Positions 25,346 to 37,000 of a stretch of 64,000 nt of DNA are shown piece by piece. Numbering within the stretch: position 1 is the first letter of the stretch; each line of letters opens with the position of its first letter. Under the pieces are notes generated by a model. The model had not been told where the DNA came from. It was given only the letters and a program-made list of their open reading frames with translations, and made no database searches. This DNA comes from Branchiostoma floridae. Its lineage: Eukaryota > Chordata > Leptocardii > Amphioxiformes > Branchiostomatidae. The position numbers and the translations under genes are program-made. The DNA lies in the NCBI RefSeq assembly GCF_000003815.2, contig NC_049994.1, forward strand, positions 13,501,039 to 13,565,038. The letters are read 5' to 3'.

Positions 25346-27090
25346 TTTTTCCTGCAAATTTATTGGTTGACTTGTATCTTCTGAGTTTTCTGTACTTCAT
25401 TTACAGACTATGAACTGTTCTGATGTAGAGAGCAAAAAAGAGACATGTAAAAGTATAACACTGTATAATGATACCAGTAATTGTATAATCCCTGGCTATC
25501 TTTGATATTGATAGTCTTATTCTTAGGTACATGTATTTGGACTTCTTTGATTTATTTCATTTCTTGGGCTTTCGACACCTACATTGTAAACAATTTATAC
25601 ACTGAAAAAAATCTTCTGGAAAGATATTTCCAAATTATGTTGTAAATAGTTGTGAACTACAGGGCATGTTAAGTGCTAATTAGGTAAAACTCTGTAATAT
25701 GTTTTCATAGGCTTTGCCAGCCAAGTTACAAATATTGCTTCAAATTAGACAGTAATACTCTGCAAAAGTGTGTCTTGCTAAATTTATGCTCTACTGTTTG
25801 CTTGCAATAACAGAATCAGCAATATTAAAGCATTTTGCAGTGCTCTGAAATGTCCACAAAAGACAAAGCAAGACTTTAGTTAAAAGACTTTCACATACAT
25901 ACATTCTACATGTAAAAAAGAAGTAAAGAGAGGAATGATGAACTACATTAAAATGAGTTGTGCTAATGTAAATGCTATGAATTTAAAAGATGTATATAAT
26001 GTAACAGTTACAGATTTTATCTGTACATTTGCACAGAGAATGTTGTCAGTAAGAATTGGATGTCATTGGAGAAATTTGGCTTCATTCTGTGTAACGTTTC
26101 ATGTATTTTAGAATTTGTAAATGGCAGCGACCTTCTCAGTTTCTTTTCACTATGGCAGAAAATAGGCCTTTTTACTTCATTACATATTATTCCTGTCAAA
26201 TTTAGCCTGTGACACATGAAGGTAATTGTTAACATGAAGTACAGCCAGAAAAATAGATAATACTACCCGGTAATAATTCATTTAATCATATGTACTTTGT
26301 ATTTTACATTGACAGGATTCTTTGTTGAAGATGTAGATAGGATGTTTTTTTACTCACATACCTCTGCTCTTCTATCAGTGTTAAGTAAAAACATTTTAGT
26401 CCTCATTCTTCTCTCCCTTATTTTAGTTTGATCATGCTTATCTATTATTTTCTGAAGTATCAAGTTGAATTATTTGTCTAATGGCCTAAAGCTCTACTTG
26501 ATTTATAACATGAGGGTTTCATGTAATACTTAGATTGAATCAAAAATAGGTGCAAGATATGCAAGAGGAAACGACTGCCTCACAAGAAATACAATCATAT
26601 CACGTAATCTGCTCGTGAGGTAATACAGAAATCATGCCGTTAAATCTTCTAGAATCATCCGTAAATGTTTATACAATGCATCATGTTTCTGAAAAAATCA
26701 CAATGCTTGGAAAGGGGAATCTCATCCTGGTGTATTAAAAGTTTTGATATGCCTCCTGTTAGTGTGACGTTCCTTTTCTTGTGTCTTCATGAATTTAGTT
26801 TAGACCAACAGACAGATTGTAATGGGACTGTGTCTGGTAAATAAAGCCCTCTGAGGGAAGTCAGATTGGGTGTTAGATGTGTACTGAGTGAAATGACTTC
26901 TACAGAGAAAAGAAGTTCTCGGTTGACAACACTGAAAGTTCTTATTGTGACTATTTCTTGCTCTTCCAAGTATGAAAAATAGAATCCGACAGTGATTAGA
27001 ATACAATGTATGAATAATTTTTATTGTATTAGTTATCTTTCTATTATGATAATGCAGCATCAACTATTGGGAAGGATCAATCCTAAAATT
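25346..27090 (+). other. TBC1D5 3' untranslated region and flank
   Basis: AT-rich non-coding sequence after the TBC1D5 stop. AATAAA at 26840-26845 is a candidate polyadenylation signal. No other gene is visible. The next gene is convergent. Confidence 0.5.
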
Positions 27091-27374
27091 GTAGCCTGGG
27101 TGCCATGTGATTATACCCGTCACATTATCCATGATCTTTGGGCGTATTGATGGAAGATCGGCCATATTCAAGATCGACAGAGGGTTGCGCGTATTTTTCA
27201 CCTGAAAACCGTCCGACATATCAGCCATACTTTGTACCTTGTACAATAAAGTTATTATTATACGCGAGGCTCGGGCTATTGCCGCAGAATCATCATCCAA
27301 TCAATTTTCGCCAAATGTGACGGGTATTACTACTACTATCGGGCCCTGTAGTTATCGGATGGCACACAGGCTAC
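27091..27374. mobile_element. Nested MITE with GTAGCCTGGGTGCCAT ends
   Basis: The outer ends GTAGCCTGGGTGCCAT and ATGGCACACAGGCTAC are inverted. Within them a second pair (ACCCGTCACATT at about 27115 and AATGTGACGGGT at about 27315) encloses sequence related to the hairpin at 2877-3071, including ATCAATTTTCGCC. Confidence 0.72.
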
Positions 27375-27424
27375 TCAAAGTGTACACAAAAATAATCAGT
27401 GATAAAGCTTGTGTTAAACAGAGA

Positions 27425-27500
27425 AACTGAACCCTGGAGAAAATCATCTTTTTCGATATATTTCTCTACTTATGGGCCACACAACATGAATCTGTAAATG
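27425..27500 (-). pseudogene. Degenerate third copy of the zinc-finger gene's terminal segment
   Basis: On the minus strand this stretch encodes RFMLCGP followed by a stop, and further on DFLQGS. These correspond to RCMLCGS and VFLQGP at the C-terminus of the gene ending at 28022. The middle of the segment is deleted. Confidence 0.5.
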
Positions 27501-27638
27501 GTTACACAATATATATCATTAATTACCATAATTAATCACATTTCAGAAATATTCACATTGCCATATAAATAAATAAAGGAAATTCCACATTCAACATTTT
27601 AACGTCAATGAAATTTAGACATCCAGGTAATAAGAATC

Positions 27639-27720
27639 ACACCAAAAAGCAGTTGCTCAAACAACTTGATATGATTATCCAAAATCATATCCAGTTGCTT
27701 GAGTAACTGCTTTTTGGTGT
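27639..27720. repeat. 82-bp near-perfect palindrome
   Basis: ACACCAAAAAGCAGTTGCTC at the left pairs with the complementary right arm ending TGCTTTTTGGTGT. The loop lies around the bases TATCCAAA. One arm recurs at about 42524-42566. Confidence 0.85.
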
Positions 27721-27775
27721 AAAACATTTCAACATAAAAATATATGAACCAAATACATGTATCAGAAAGATAAAG

Positions 27776-27930
27776 TTAGGTTTTGCCGGTGGAGAAACAG
27801 GGCAATGGGCCCTGTAGACAAAACTCTGGGTTTTCCACATGATGATTCTCTGTCAAGTGTAGTGCTACATTTTGTAAATCTGCACAGACGCTAACAATTC
27901 CTCTTGTTTGGGATCCCACAACATGCTACA
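27776..27930 (-). pseudogene. Second copy of the zinc-finger gene's terminal segment, including a stop
   Basis: The minus strand encodes HLTENHHVENPEF, LQGPLPCFSTGK, then TAA. It is collinear with HLTEYHHVENPDV, LQGPMSCFSTGK and the stop of the functional gene about 245 bp away. Upstream of this part the copy of the C-x2-C motif is frame-shifted, so it is probably not expressed as a finger. Confidence 0.7.
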
Positions 27931-28021
27931 ATTGGCAACTCAATCTAAAGCTTTCTTTTGACCAATACCCCATCTTAATACAAAAACATTTAAACCAAAT
28001 ACATGTATCAGATGGATAAAG

Positions 28022-31000
28022 TTAGTTTTTGCCAGTGGAGAAACAGGACATTGGACCCTGGAGAAACACATCTGGGTTTTCCACATGATGGTACTCTGTC
28101 AAGTGCCGTGCTAAATCTGCTGGTGGCAACAGCCTCTCTTCCTTTGAACCACACAACATGCATCTGTACAACTGAACCTGAGGACTTTTCCTCCCTGATG
28201 ATTCCACATCTTTCTTCTGTTCTATGTACTCTGGTTGGCTCATGTGCTCTACTGTTGTCTCTGATTGGCTATTTTGAATTACATGTATGTCCAAGACCAC
28301 ATTGTCTGTTTGGTCAATAAACTTGCTTTCATGAACTGAAGGTGGCTCTTCCTTGGCATGTGATTGGTCCATTTGTCTTCTTTCCTGAAAGCTGTGCTCT
28401 AATTGGTCAGGGGGATGAGGAGGCACTGCTTGTCTGCTTTCTGATTGGCTTCCGTGTTGTACTATGGTCTCCGATTGGTCAGATATCTGACTTTGAACTT
28501 CTGCTTTCATTTTTGGTCTAAAATCATCCAATTGTTGCTCTACGCATCCCTCAATACTCTTTTCCTTCCTTTCACTAAACTGCACAAATGCTTCCATGTC
28601 CAAATCATCAATACTAACTCTTTCAAAACTGGCATCCTCTCCTTCTTCCTTGACTTCACGGTCCGCCATTTTGTTTCTTTCAAGGTCATCATCATCACCT
28701 TCAAACCACCACTTCTGACCTTCCAACTCTTCCTGCTTGATGACAGCACTTTGGTCGGTTGGTTCCATAGAACTCTCATCTATCTGTTCGACCTTCACAA
28801 CTACCTGTCCACGTTCTCTATTGGCTTCCTCTTGCGTGCTACTCCTCCTTTCTTGGCTCTCTTGCTCCCTCTGTTCTTCCATTTCAACACCATCTCCTTC
28901 TTCCTCACTTTCTCCAGACGACTCCTCGTAATCTTCATTGTACTCCTCTGGGTGCTCCTTGGCCAGGTGGTTCTCGAGTCGTCGGAAGGAGAAGAAGGTC
29001 AAGTCGCAGTCCTCACACTTCATCATGTACTTGGAACAGGCTCCGCAGATGTGGTGTCTCAGGTGCAGCTTGGAACTGTATCCTACGCCACACTTACGAC
29101 ATTTGAACCACGGATACGGGTCGACCAGGTGTTCTTGTGCACCGCCGTACTTGAACTTCGTCATTTGGCTCTGCTGATTAAAACCAGATTCTGTCTCATC
29201 TATGGGTTGCACAGCATTGAAGTGCTTTATTTTCCATGTGAACTCGTTTGAAGAGTTTTGGCCTTCTGACGATTTATCTAAGTGTTTCATTTTCCACCTG
29301 TATTCATTTGAAAAGTTTTGGCCTTTTGGCATTGCACCTGGTGAAATTTGAAAAGTTGTTAATGGTTGTATGTATGCTTTCGGCAAAATAGGCTTGAACT
29401 TCGTGACATTTGGTGTGTCCACGTGTACCGGGTCTGGAACAGATGCAGCAATGATTTTGTCAACAAACGGTCTCAAGGATATGGCCTGCGTAATAACCAG
29501 TGGCGGCGGTTCACCAGCAGATTGTGTTACGTTTGTGAACGTCGTCTCTGTTACTGTGGGTTTGGTCTTGCGTAGTCCGATAAGCTCAGCAACGGTTTTT
29601 CCTGTCTGGTATTGTATAGCGTGTCGCGAAGCTTTGAATGGTTTGTTTAGTTCCAATGGAGGAGTGCTAACACTAGAAGAAGCTTCTTCTTCTTGGGCCA
29701 CAACTGAAGCTGATAGTGCGTTAGCTTGAGTTTCAGAAGCTGCTATGAGGGGATCAGTGTTTTCTACAGCTGTTTTAATGGCAGGAACATCTTGAGATTT
29801 GTCAGTTTCTGATTCTTCTGCAGTGTTTTCACTTTGTAGGCAAGACTGAGTTGGGTTGTCTTCCCTGGAAGCATTACACTTGATAATATCTTTCTCGGCT
29901 TCCTCAAAGTCGAAGTCAAACACACCGTGCCTCTCTTTCATGTGTTCCTGGTATTTCTTGATGTGCGTGAAGTGTACGGAGCAGTATCGACAGCCAAAGG
30001 AACTGTACTCTGCAACAATTCCCTCCCTGCTCTTGTGACTTTTTAGGTGGGCACTGAGAGTGCCGGAGTGGGTGAACGACTTGCCGCAAATGTGGCACTT
30101 GTAGGGTTTGGTCTTGGTGTGGACGTTCATGTGCTCTTTGAGGTGGTACGAAAGGTTGAAGCCCTTGCCACAAATGGAACAGCTCATTTCAAATCCTTCC
30201 TGATGTGTCCTAAGGTGACGGATCAGGCTTGCACCATTGGAGTACGTTTTTCCGCACAGTCTACAAATATTATAAGTACCGTCATTGCTAGGATCGTCCT
30301 CTGAATCTGCCGTTGCTGCTTCCTCCTCTAAGCTGTCCCTGTTTCTTTTCTCACTTGTACTTCCTCCTTTCTTCGATTCCGTGCAGAAGCTGATTTTCAC
30401 ATTGGCTGGAATCGTTGTTGGCTCGTCCTCAATCTCACCCCTGTAGTGAGCCTTGACGTGGGCCTCGAGAGTGGCTCCATGGGGGAACGTACGGCTACAG
30501 AGGTTGCACTTGAACGGCTTGAGCTCGATGTGAACATTCATATGTTGCTGCAGCTCTTGAAGCTCTGAAAAGACTTGACCGCAGACGTCACAGCCATGAC
30601 ACTCGACTGCAATGGCAGGCCTTGAGGAGCCCTCAGTTGTAGACTGATCTTTTGATGTGGTTGTGCATGATGCAGGCAAAGTCGATTGTGGGGCACTCAA
30701 ACTTGCAGAAGCTGTTTTAGGAGATGGACTACTCACTCCATCAGACTTTGACAAGTTCGAGGTTTGTGTTCCTAGTCCGCCCTCCTTACGAGTGGAAGAT
30801 ATGGCTTTGAAACCCATGCCTTTGGGAAGGACTGCCACATTGGGCGGGGCATTCCGTCTCTTTATCAAGTTCATGGACGGTCCATCTGCTGCACTGGTCG
30901 TCACAATTTTCGATGCAACGTAAGCCTTCTTTGCGTTCCCTCCTTTCAGAACACTGCTGGTGTGGAAGAAGATACAGGTGATGCTGAGAGCGTTGGTGTT

Positions 31001-34000
31001 GGTCCTCTTCACGGTGATGTCTCCGTCGTTCATGTACCTGCCGGGAGTCAGAATGTTGTAGTTCACGCGGTACTTCAGCGTCTTTCCGTCCTTGAACCGG
31101 ATGTCAGAACCCGTGATCTCCGTGACATCCAGAGGGTTCCCGATCACACGGACGGCCTCCACTGCCTGGCACGACCTCTTGAAGTGGTAGTGTAACCCTC
31201 TTGCGGCCTCCTCGTCTGGAAGATCAAGGACTGGCCAGTGCCTGTTAAGGAGGTGGTCCTTCAACAGTTGTTCCGAGGCAAACGTCTTGCTAACTCTCGG
31301 AGCACACAGGCGGCACTTGTATTGTCGGTGAAACTTGAAGAGATGCATGATGAGGTACCGCAGACTTCTCAACATGCTTCCACACAAGGAGCATGTGTTG
31401 CTTCTCTCCAGGACTTCTACTGTTAGAGGCCTGTATTGTCCCCTATCGTCCTTGGGACAGTCGGAAATAACGCGACTGTCGACCATTTCGGGAAGGACAG
31501 GATGAAATGTGGAGCTTTGCTGTGATTCTGGAGTTGCTGCTGTGTTCTGCTCACCTGTTTCTGATTGCTGACGGTTCAGATCTTCCCTCCTCAATACTTT
31601 CAATATTTCACCATTTTCATTCCGAAAGACTGACTTGGACTTGCCACCAGCAATGAAATATTCATCAGAATCAACATCCAGATTGGGAAGGCATGCATTG
31701 CTTTCTGTGGCTCCACTTCTCACCTCGGTTATACCAGGACTCGGCAGTGTTTGTGAGACTTGGCAGGCTTCACCAATGTTTCTCTCTTTGGCAGGTGACA
31801 TCACAGCCGGGGAAGCTTGTTGCCTAGCAACTGTTGCCATGGAAAGCTGAACAGGAATGGCCTGTGATTGGGAACTTGTCAAAGTGACGACGTTTTGTAT
31901 CTGCAGCACAGGCAATGTGTTTGTCACAGATGTGGATGATAGTGTGGCTCCTGAGTATAGGGGAATACCATATTGCGGAGCTGACGACTGCTGTGTTAAG
32001 ACAGGGAGTTTGTGTGTGTGGGATGTGGAGGTTCTCAGGCACAGAAATTTCTGTGTTTGTGGCTGGTTTGGTGATGCATTTGTTGAATTTCTTATAGGAC
32101 TGCGTAGTTTTGGACTTTTCTCAAGAACGAAATGTTGCATCAGTGGCGCTGCGTCGGTGGCGATGTGAACCCTCTGGTATGCTGGTGTCAGGCAAGCTGC
32201 AGAACTTGTAGTGACAGCCGTGGTGGGCTGAGTTGCCATGGCAACAGGAGAAACAGAAGGGGATGTCGCTATGGCAATTCTTGCCACCGAAGAATGTGCC
32301 GGCATGAGAAAATGTTGGATCACTGGTGCGATCGGAGTTGGCGTTCTAGCTGTTGATGTCATCGCTGGCAGGATTGGTTTTGGCAGCAGTGGTTTTGGGG
32401 ATGACGCAACCTGCGATAGTGTCGGAGTAGGAAGTGGTGCCTGGCATGCTGTTGTCACGGCAACCTGGGTTGGTTGGTTCTGCACTGGGAACAGTGTTGG
32501 CATGGTAACGGGTGGACCTGCAGGGACGACTGGATCTGTGGTTGACGTAGTGATCTGTGAAGATGTACTTGTAGTAATGGCAACTGGTTGGTTCTGCACT
32601 GGGAACAGCGTTGGCATGGTAACAGGTGGAACGGCAGGAGCTGTGGTTGCCGAAGCAACCTGTGAAGGTGAGCTTGCTGTCATGGCAACACTTGAAAAGC
32701 TTTGAGCAGGAAGAGATGCTTGTGGCATGACTGATACAGGAATGGCTTTTCCCTGGTTTTGTGCCTGGAACACCTTTGGCAGGATGGCTTGTTGAATTCT
32801 GGGGGCATGCTGAGATGGTACTGTTGCCTTGGAAACAGTTACCATGGAAACCTGTGGGGTCTGTTGCTGCACTGGGATTAACCTTGGCATAACAACCTGC
32901 TGGAGGACTGGAGTGGGTGGGGTTGGATTGGTTGCCATGGCAGCAGTTGTCATAGTAACATGCGATGGTTGGTTAAGTGGTGTGAGTGAAGAAGGTAGTG
33001 TTGTCATGACAACATTGGGCATTGCTTGTTGGGATGGAAGTGATGCTGTTGCCATGGCAACAATTGCTTGTTGATTAAGAGCCGCAACTGAAGACGGCGT
33101 CACAGTCACAACAGGGCGCTGGGCTACAGAAGTTGTAGGAGTTTTACATGTCTGCGTTGGTGTTGCCTGAGTTAAGGATGCCAATCCTGCTGTTGGCATG
33201 GCAACAGGTGATGAGGAAGTCTGAAGAATCATTTGTGGATTGGTTGGCATGGCAACAGGTGATGAAGAAGATTGCACAAGACTCTGTGGATTGGTTGGCA
33301 TGGCAACAGATGGTGAAGCAGTCTGCACTTGTTGATTGGTTGGCATAGCAACAGATGGTGAAGCAGTTTGCACAACAGCCTGTGGATTGGTAGGCAAGCA
33401 AACAGATGGTGAAGCAGTCTGCACAACAGCCTGTGGATTGGTAGGCATGGCAATGGGGAATGCAGAAGTCTGTACAACAGCCTGTGGATTAGTTGGCATG
33501 GCAACAGGTGAGAAGGAAGTCTGCACAATGTTCTGTTGGTTGGCTACCATGGCAACAGGGAATGCAACTCCTGACTGTGCATTAATGGGGACAGCTATTC
33601 CTGATTGTGGGTTGGTGTTTGTGCCAAGGTTGATGGGGACAACTATTCCTGACTGTGGATTGGTGTTTGTGCTGAAGTTGCTGGGGACAATCACTCCTGA
33701 TTGTGGGTTTGTGTTCATAGGGAGGTTGGTGGGAACAGCTACTCCTGACTGTTGGTTGATGTTTGTGGCAAGGTTGATAGGGACAGCCAGTCCAGGCTGT
33801 GGGTTCATGGGGATAGGCACCCCTGACTGTGGGGTGGTATTTGTGGGCACATTGATGGGGACAGTGACTCCTGACTGTGGGTTGGTGTTTGCAGTGATAT
33901 TGGTGGGGACAGCAACTCCTGCTTGTGGGTTCAAAGGTACAGTCACTCCAGACTGTGCATTGATGGGGACAGCTATTCCTGACTGTTGGTTGGTGGGGAC

Positions 34001-37000
34001 AGCTATTCCTGACTGTTGGTTGGTGGGGACAGCTATTCCTGACTGTTGGCTGATGGGGACAGCCACTCCTGACTGTTGGTTAATGGGGACAGCTATTCCT
34101 GACTGTTGGTTGATGGGGACAGCTATTCCTGACTGTTGGTTGGTGGGGACAGCAATTCCTGGCTGTTGGTTAATGGGGACAGCTATTGCTGACTGTGGAT
34201 TGACTGGGCTAGCAATTCCTGACTGTTGGTTGACAGGGACAGCTATTCCTGACTGTTGGTTAATGGGTGTAGCCACTCCTGACTGTTGGTTGACGGGGAC
34301 AGCTATTCCTGACTGTTGGTTGACGGGAACAGCTATTCCTGACTGTGGATTGATTGGACTAGCAACTCCTGATTGTGGGTTCATAGGGACAGCCACTCCT
34401 GATTGTAGGTTGGTGTTTGGGGGCATGTTGATGGGAATAATCACCCCTGTCTGTGGGTTCACCAGGAAGAACTGCTGCTTCACTCCCAGCGGTGTTGACA
34501 CTGGCATCTGTTGAACAACAGCAAGCTGAGGCTTTAGGGGGGCCGGAGCAATCCTCTTGTACTTTCCACAGGTGCTATCTAAAGGTGATTTTTTACCCGG
34601 AGTCATTGGTGGAGTGGTTGGCTCCTGCTTGATAGTTAGCTGTGACATCTTACTTTGGTTATCTGTTCCCGAGACAGCTGAGCTGTCAGTACCAGGTGCA
34701 GCACCTGAAACACATACAAGCAGTTACAAGTTTTAGATGCCATCATAGGAACATGTATACCACTTGCTTTGTTGTAGATCAACATGTTGTATCCTGTGTT
34801 CATGGGGCTTGCCACAACCCTACGATTGTACTGGAACTCTATTGTGAATATTTTAAATGATCATTAAAAAAAACAAGCTATGTCTGAAGGTAGGGATGTA
34901 AGCTCTGTAGATTAAGATATGTGAAAATATGTTGAAATACAGTGATTATTTCTAAAAAGTTTGCTCAACACAAGGAGAACAGTCCGAACAGACCTCTGAG
35001 CTCTGAACTAAGTTGATGGGAGAAAAAGGTGTCTGTCCTAGGGGATGGCTGTGAACATAAGCTTTGTAAACTTTTGGGTTGTATTCGGGAGGGAAACACT
35101 TGTCAGGGAGAGGGTTCAGGGAGAGGGTTCCTTAATTTTATAGTCTGGGAAAGAAGCTGCTGCTGAGAAGGACATAAGACTGGTATTTGGACTGTGTGAT
35201 GATATAGCTGGACTTTGGTACAAAAATTAGTACCCTCTATGCTAGCAGTATATTATTAAAGTAGCTAATGGCCACTTGTTTGTCTTTAGACACATTGCTA
35301 ACTTCTATATCAACGAAAGAAATGCAGTCCTAATGTGTGAACCAGGGCTCTAGCCAGCGTCCGTTTTTCCGTCAATTGACGGAAATTTGCTGTGTGTGAC
35401 GGAAAAAATTTAAAATCAATCCGTCAACCTTGACGGACAAGAATCTGATGAAAGCTCTTTGGTGGAAGCTACAGGCGGCTTGGGGACGCCATCCACGGCC
35501 GTAAAAGCCACACACTGTTTGTTCTGCTATTGTTATGATTCTTGACAATGTGTGTCGGTGCCCTTTCGCATACGATAATCTCATTAAAACCCATTTTTCA
35601 AGGTCTCAGTTCAGTCTCTCTAACTCCTGGAATAGTGTGCTCGCGACAATGGAAATTGGCTGACGCCTGACGGAAAAAAATTTCGGGCTGGCTAGAGCCC
35701 TAGTGTGAACTCATGAAATGTAAGCTGCAGATCAACTTAGGGCCCCTGAAGGGAACCTTGCCATTCTAATGTTTTGTGACAGAAAAACACCATCATTATT
35801 ACCCAACCAAGCGATGATGTATTGTTTTGTGACAAATAAACAGCCTACCCAGTGCAGATGTATTGTCCTGTCTCAGGGTGTCCTCTATGGCTTTGTTGAT
35901 GGCAGCATGATAAAACCTCCCTGGGAAGCGTCCCCGTTGCCACTGGTCAGGGTGATGCTCACGGATGTGGCGGTACATTGTTTTCCGCCGGGGGTACGCC
36001 TTGTTGCAGAAAGGGCAGCAAAATGGCTTCTCTCCTGAAAAGAGAGGATACCATACAGAAAATTCAGGTAAAGGTACGGTCCAGGTCCAGCAGATCAGGT
36101 CCAGGTCTGGACTTGAAACTAATTGGCTGTGAAAGATTGTGAATGGGTGATACTAAAAGCAACTGTCCATTTCCCTGCAAAGGATTCTGTTTGGTGTAGC
36201 ATCCGACTTCTACTGGCATTTCAAAATCCTATCTGCTTCTATCTTTTATGTTTCTTTATGTGACTAAGGGTCTCACATGTGTGTTTCCTCATCTGAATAC
36301 AGGTCTCATTTGTATGTTTCCATGATGATATGGGTCTCACATGTGTCCCCATTTATATTTGGGTATCACATAGGTGTTTTATGTGTTTCCATGTGTATAA
36401 GGGTCTCACCTGTGTGTTTCCTCATGTGAATCTGCATCTCGCTCGGTGTCTTGAAGCCCTTGCTGCAGGTGGGACAAGGGAACAGCTCCCCAGTCTTAAG
36501 TTTTTTCGAGGCTGCCTCCTCCTGTCCGTCTTCAGGTGGAATGCTCCAAGTTGTACATTTCCTCTTGGGTCTGATCCAATGGAGGCAAAGAAGGGAGAGA
36601 AATTATGGCACGAATGACAATACCTACACAACGAGTCACTAGGATGCTATGGACATGACAGTAAACACTCCAAATAAGAACAGGATCAAAAGTTATGTGA
36701 GGAATAAACAAGACCACCAACATGCGAACAACTCACCCCAGGTAATTGGATTGGAAGGATTCCACTTCTCGGCGTCTTTGATTTTAACATTATTGAATGA
36801 TACTAATATACAGGTTTTTCCTTGACGTCATATAGTAATCATAGTTTTAATCCCGTTTTCCATATTGGCAGGTAATGGGATTAAGCAATGGCATCTTCGT
36901 GTGCTTTATGGGCATACATTATTTATTCATTCATTTAGATTTACCACGTTTGTTGAAGGATTGACATAACAGGTGACTATCACCTTTTCAAATCAAGATG

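Noticed and set aside
28445-29251. 268-codon plus-strand frame
   Set aside because: Antisense to the last exon of the zinc-finger gene, hydrophobic low-complexity translation, no homologue recognised.
33896-34405. Regular 30-bp repeats that could suggest a CRISPR array
   Set aside because: There are no spacers: units are contiguous, variable and in frame within an animal zinc-finger exon.
33336-34514. 392-codon plus-strand open frame (repeated IPDCWLMGTA)
   Set aside because: It is the antisense of the decapeptide minisatellite. It stays open only because the 30-bp unit has no stop in that frame. No domain, and the sense frame is the established exon.
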